From positions 43,935,474 through 43,999,473 of the forward strand of contig NC_067113.1 in assembly GCF_021347895.1 (NCBI RefSeq): a stretch of DNA of 64,000 nucleotides, in the 5' to 3' direction. The DNA comes from Acanthochromis polyacanthus (lineage: Eukaryota > Chordata > Actinopteri > Pomacentridae). The position numbers and the translations under genes are program-made. Shown in pieces: positions 60,301-64,000 of this stretch; within the stretch, counting starts at the first letter, position 1; each line of letters starts with the position of its first letter. The notes under the pieces were generated by a model. It saw nothing but the letters and a program-made list of their open reading frames with translations. It did no database searches and had not been told where the DNA came from.

Positions 60301-63300
60301 GAAATGACACGAGTGAGGGCTTTTCTTGTTCAGCATGTGATCTGCTTTTCAAAGTAATTGCACAGATTGAGTCATTAAGGTGCTCTATATAAGTATTTTA
60401 TTTTGAAAGTTTGGTCGCTGCAAACCAACTAGCCCTGGTCCATTCAGCTGTATGCCTCGCTACCTAACAGGTCGCTGTTGCTGCCTCTCCAGTGATTTGG
60501 CAGCTGCACTCCAAAAGAGTCCAAGCGTTGCATGAGAGACTCACTGGGCAGGCAGATGAAAACAACAGCAAGTCTGCAGGTGGGAAAACACAGAACAGGA
60601 TGGGCCGGTGCTAGCCATTTAGCAGCAATTAAATATTCACAAGAAGCATGAAAGACAAATCATCACGTTTGTTCCCTTTCTGAATCAAAACAGGATGCAG
60701 AGATTTGTCAACTGGCACTTTTAGCCTTGAGGTAAAGTTACAGACTTTGTATCCAGGCAACCATGTGCACAACGAATCATGTAATCACCTGAATTCAGCT
60801 AAATCTGTGGGGAAAATTATAATTCTTACCATCAGGGTCAGATCAACCACCTCTAAGTCTAAGCCTGTTGCAAACAATAACAGACAACTACTAGTGCTGC
60901 TGATCGGAAAAACACAGTTTCTACAGTCACTGTGAGGAAAAAGATACAGACAGAAATGCACAGAGTCTGTAAACGATATATATAAGACCAAAATCCAACA
61001 TTCAAGTGCTCCATACGAATTCCTGTTCATCACAGGCAGAACTGCATGATGGAAACGTGACTGAATAGTTATCTTTCTTTCAAGTAAAGAGCAAGAACAG
61101 CCAAGGCTGCTTACACCATCCATCACTCATTAACAACACGTCACGTTATGAAGTCATTTTTTCACTTCTCTCCCCTCACTAAATAGATTCTCTCGATTCC
61201 TCCCTTTCTGTTGCTTTCAAGGCTGCACTATTCAGCAACATTCTTCTGTTCCATCTGAGGGCGTACTTATCTGTGGCTTTTGTCGAGTGACCCCAGAGAG
61301 TATAAAGCTCATCATTCCTGCAGAGACTACAAGCTCGGCGGCTTCATAATGGTTCGAGAATCAAAGGACAGCGGCTGAGTCACGAGAATTACAAAAGCTA
61401 GACTCCAGATGATTTAATTTCTTTGCTTGCAATGAATAACCAGGACACAAGCCACGGGATTGCAGGATAAACAGTGGAACATGTGCTGTTAATTGAATGA
61501 AAACGACGCCAAACCGTAAAAGATCACACACTTTACATTGAAACTACATCTGTAACCGACATTACTCTGCAGCGTCCTTGTAGGGAAGGTGTAGTGGAAA
61601 GTCTCCCAGCATGCACCATGGCAACAGGTTTATGAACAGAGATCTCACTGTTCCTACAGATCGTCTTTTGTTTCAGGCAGTGGTTGCTGAGGTGACAAAC
61701 CTGCAGATGAGAGGAAAATAAACGCACTCACGAACTTTAGTAATTAATATGAGTTGCTTTTTAATCCATCAGCTGTCAGAAAACAGTGAAATTAGCACAT
61801 TATGATTTCTCAGAACTGGAGATGACATCTTTTTAATTGCTTACTGTCTCCGTCAAGGATTCCCAACCCAAATATATTAAAATGGCAGTGATGGAAAACA
61901 GAGAAACCAGTAAATCCTCACATTGTTTTTTTTTTATTTTGCTTGATAAATGACTTGTTAAACTCCATGCTAATGAATTTTCTTTTTATCTTTTCCCTAA
62001 TCTGCTTATTAATCTGCTGTATCTAAAAAATAAAAAATCAGTCAGCATTAAGTGAAATGCCATTAACATGACAGAGAATAAAAACTATTAATCTGTTGAG
62101 GTATCAGGATGTGATGTAAATGTTTCTTGAAAGCAGGATACAGTTTGTGTGGAGAAAACTACTCCCCATTTTCAATGTGTTGCTCAACTATTCAAATACT
62201 CTCCGAGCGTGAACGCTAAATGACTTGAAAAGCCATATGCAGCTCCGCTTTATGCCCCTTAGCTGTTCTTAAATCACCGTGAAGCACTGTGTACACTGGC
62301 TAATTGTTTAAATACCAAATAGGAGGAGGGCCTGGAGAGAAATCATCCGTGGATGTTAGAGGAGAGAGGAGTGGAGCGCGGTAATGGAGGTGCTGTAATC
62401 CAGATGGGCACATCCCTCCCCAGATTTGTAGTTGAATGCGGCTCATGATGATTTGTGAGGCCGAGGCTGACACGAGGCCAAAATGTTGATAGCAGTGTAC
62501 TCACTCTCAGTCGCTGTCAGGGACCTCAGCAGTTACTGTGCCAAGTGTGCTGACCTTGGAAGACTTGAAAGAGGGAAAAAAAGATTAATTTTTTTCTTTC
62601 CCACACATACACAGCGCTTGAATGAGGGTGTAGATTCACTCTGCAATATGAAACTTACTTCTTAGTAGAGAATTACAAAGCGCTGGATGTGGGAATCCAT
62701 AGTCAAACTTTTACTACCAATGCCAACACTAAAATCTTTGACCAGTAAACATAGCATTAGACTGCAGGGGCCATTAATTTCTCAGCAGGATTCATTTAAA
62801 TCGATTCTAAATAAAAAAAATCATTCAACTGTCTGTCAGAAAACTGTCACATCCTCAACTTTCTTGAACTAATCTAATCATTTGTGACATACTGACAACT
62901 TAACCAAACTAATGTTAAAATTTCATGTAATTTTTCATTAAATCACTTTATTCTACATGTTTCATTTAAATATCTGTCAAAGACTTGAAACCTAATCTAA
63001 TATACCTATGAAATGTAACATTTTTTCTTCAGCCAAAAACACAGATACATGAAAATATAAAAAAATAGATAAACTGATTATTTATGAAATATGTAAATAT
63101 TTTTAAATGCCGCTTACAATGATTGTGATGCCATTGTGACCAAGTAATTTTCTGTAATAGTTTCTGTCTATTAGCACAGTTACATGATACAAATTCAGAC
63201 ATGTTGTAGCTGAACTGGGCTGAACTGCAGGCAGTGTTTACACAGGGCAAAAAGGAGACACATACAGAACAAATTTAAGATGTAAGCAATAAAATAGCTA

Positions 63301-64000
63301 TGGCGTGTAGAGACATTTTTTTTAAAGCATGTTTTATGCGTTGATTCCACCTGTGTTTTTTTGTAAAATAAATACTTGTAAAATTGTAACTTTTTAATGA
63401 CTAATGGCATTATAATGTAGCAACTATATGATGGTAAAATATAACAACATTGTTAATAGGCTGTTTTTTATGATGCTGTTATTAGTTTAATTTTAGTAAA
63501 GTGCAAAAAAAGTGCAAAAAATATTTACAATGAACAATTAGAGTAGACAATGTGCATGGCCATTCGCAAACATCAGCGCTTCATTTTCATATTCATCGAA
63601 AGCAACCACTACAATCAAATAAATGCACAACATCCAGAGCATTTAGAAAAATCAGATCCATAATCCATACACACAGCACAAAACTCTGCTACCGAAGGAA
63701 AAAAAACCCAAGTCCACAGTTCAAGCCACCCAAAGTTTTTCAAAACCTACGTCTGAGTTGCATTTGATTGTCCAGAGGAAAGGGGAATGAAAAGGAGTTT
63801 TGGGAAAGGGAAGTGTAAGTATTAGATGATTTAGGTGGCAGTGGCTAGTTAGTTAGTGGGAGAGTTTCTTGTGGGCTACAGAGCCCCCTACTGGCCCGGT
63901 GGAGGGAATACGACGGAAGCGGTTGCCAGTCCCTTGGTTCGAGGTTTCTTCTTAGCTTGCCATCCAAAACCCTTGGCCAGTTCCCAGTCTAATCACCACA
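60301..64000. other. Right end, no gene recognised
   Basis: No familiar coding motif. The minus-strand frame at 61533-61727 looks somewhat protein-like but has no family. The part 62100-62480 is repeat-free with even composition. 62780-63540 is very AT-rich. The last 150 bp are GC-richer and open in one plus-strand frame to the edge (from about 63868), possibly the start of something outside the window. Confidence 0.4.

Overview
The window looks like nuclear DNA of a bony fish (teleost). It has a vertebrate neural GPCR gene with one intron visible, AT-rich non-coding DNA, many CA/GA microsatellites, and decayed transposons typical of fish: several Tc1/mariner fragments, at least four LINE remnants, MITE-like elements, a tRNA-headed SINE and a solo LTR. 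No bacterial, plasmid or phage feature is visible.

Only one gene can be supported. On the minus strand at 1238-2278 is the first coding exon of a gpr37-type receptor (GPR37, the Pael/prosaposin-family receptor). It carries a signal peptide, a long extracellular domain, TM1, TM2 and the start of TM3, and ends at a clean GT splice donor. The second exon lies left of the window. The GC-rich stretch to about 3040 is its 5'UTR and promoter region. The other 61 kb shows no coding exon that I can recognise. It is either the intergenic region upstream of gpr37 or contains introns whose exons are too small to see.

Layout: 1-1237, intron 1 with two repeat ends. 1238-3040, gpr37 exon and promoter. 3950-4980, a 1 kb degenerate tandem repeat. 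5930-6402, a TTAA-flanked MITE with an 85 bp palindrome. 14877-17127, a Tc1 element with recognisable minus-strand transposase and another insertion nested in it. 19.3-25 kb, further Tc1 fragments, a (TG)n/(GA)n zone and purine-rich DNA. 26.5-30.2 kb, a SINE, two MITEs, a LINE tail and a second Tc1-like family. 33090-33664, an element with flanking repeats that carries a piece of RecQ-like helicase. 38.5-40.1 kb, a LINE interrupted by a solo LTR with a perfect 5 bp target duplication. 43.6-45.0 and 46.8-47.8 kb, more LINE remnants. 52.9-54.1 kb, Tc1, LINE and MITE pieces. 55.8-58.2 kb, a hAT-like repeat, a possible LTR and a tandem repeat. The last 6 kb is mostly unrecognised.

The repeats form a layered record: LTR inside LINE, insertion inside Tc1, and a shared deletion form of the Tc1 family. 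The best candidates for something little described are the RecQ-fragment element and the palindrome-bearing TTAA MITE. No novel multi-gene system was found.
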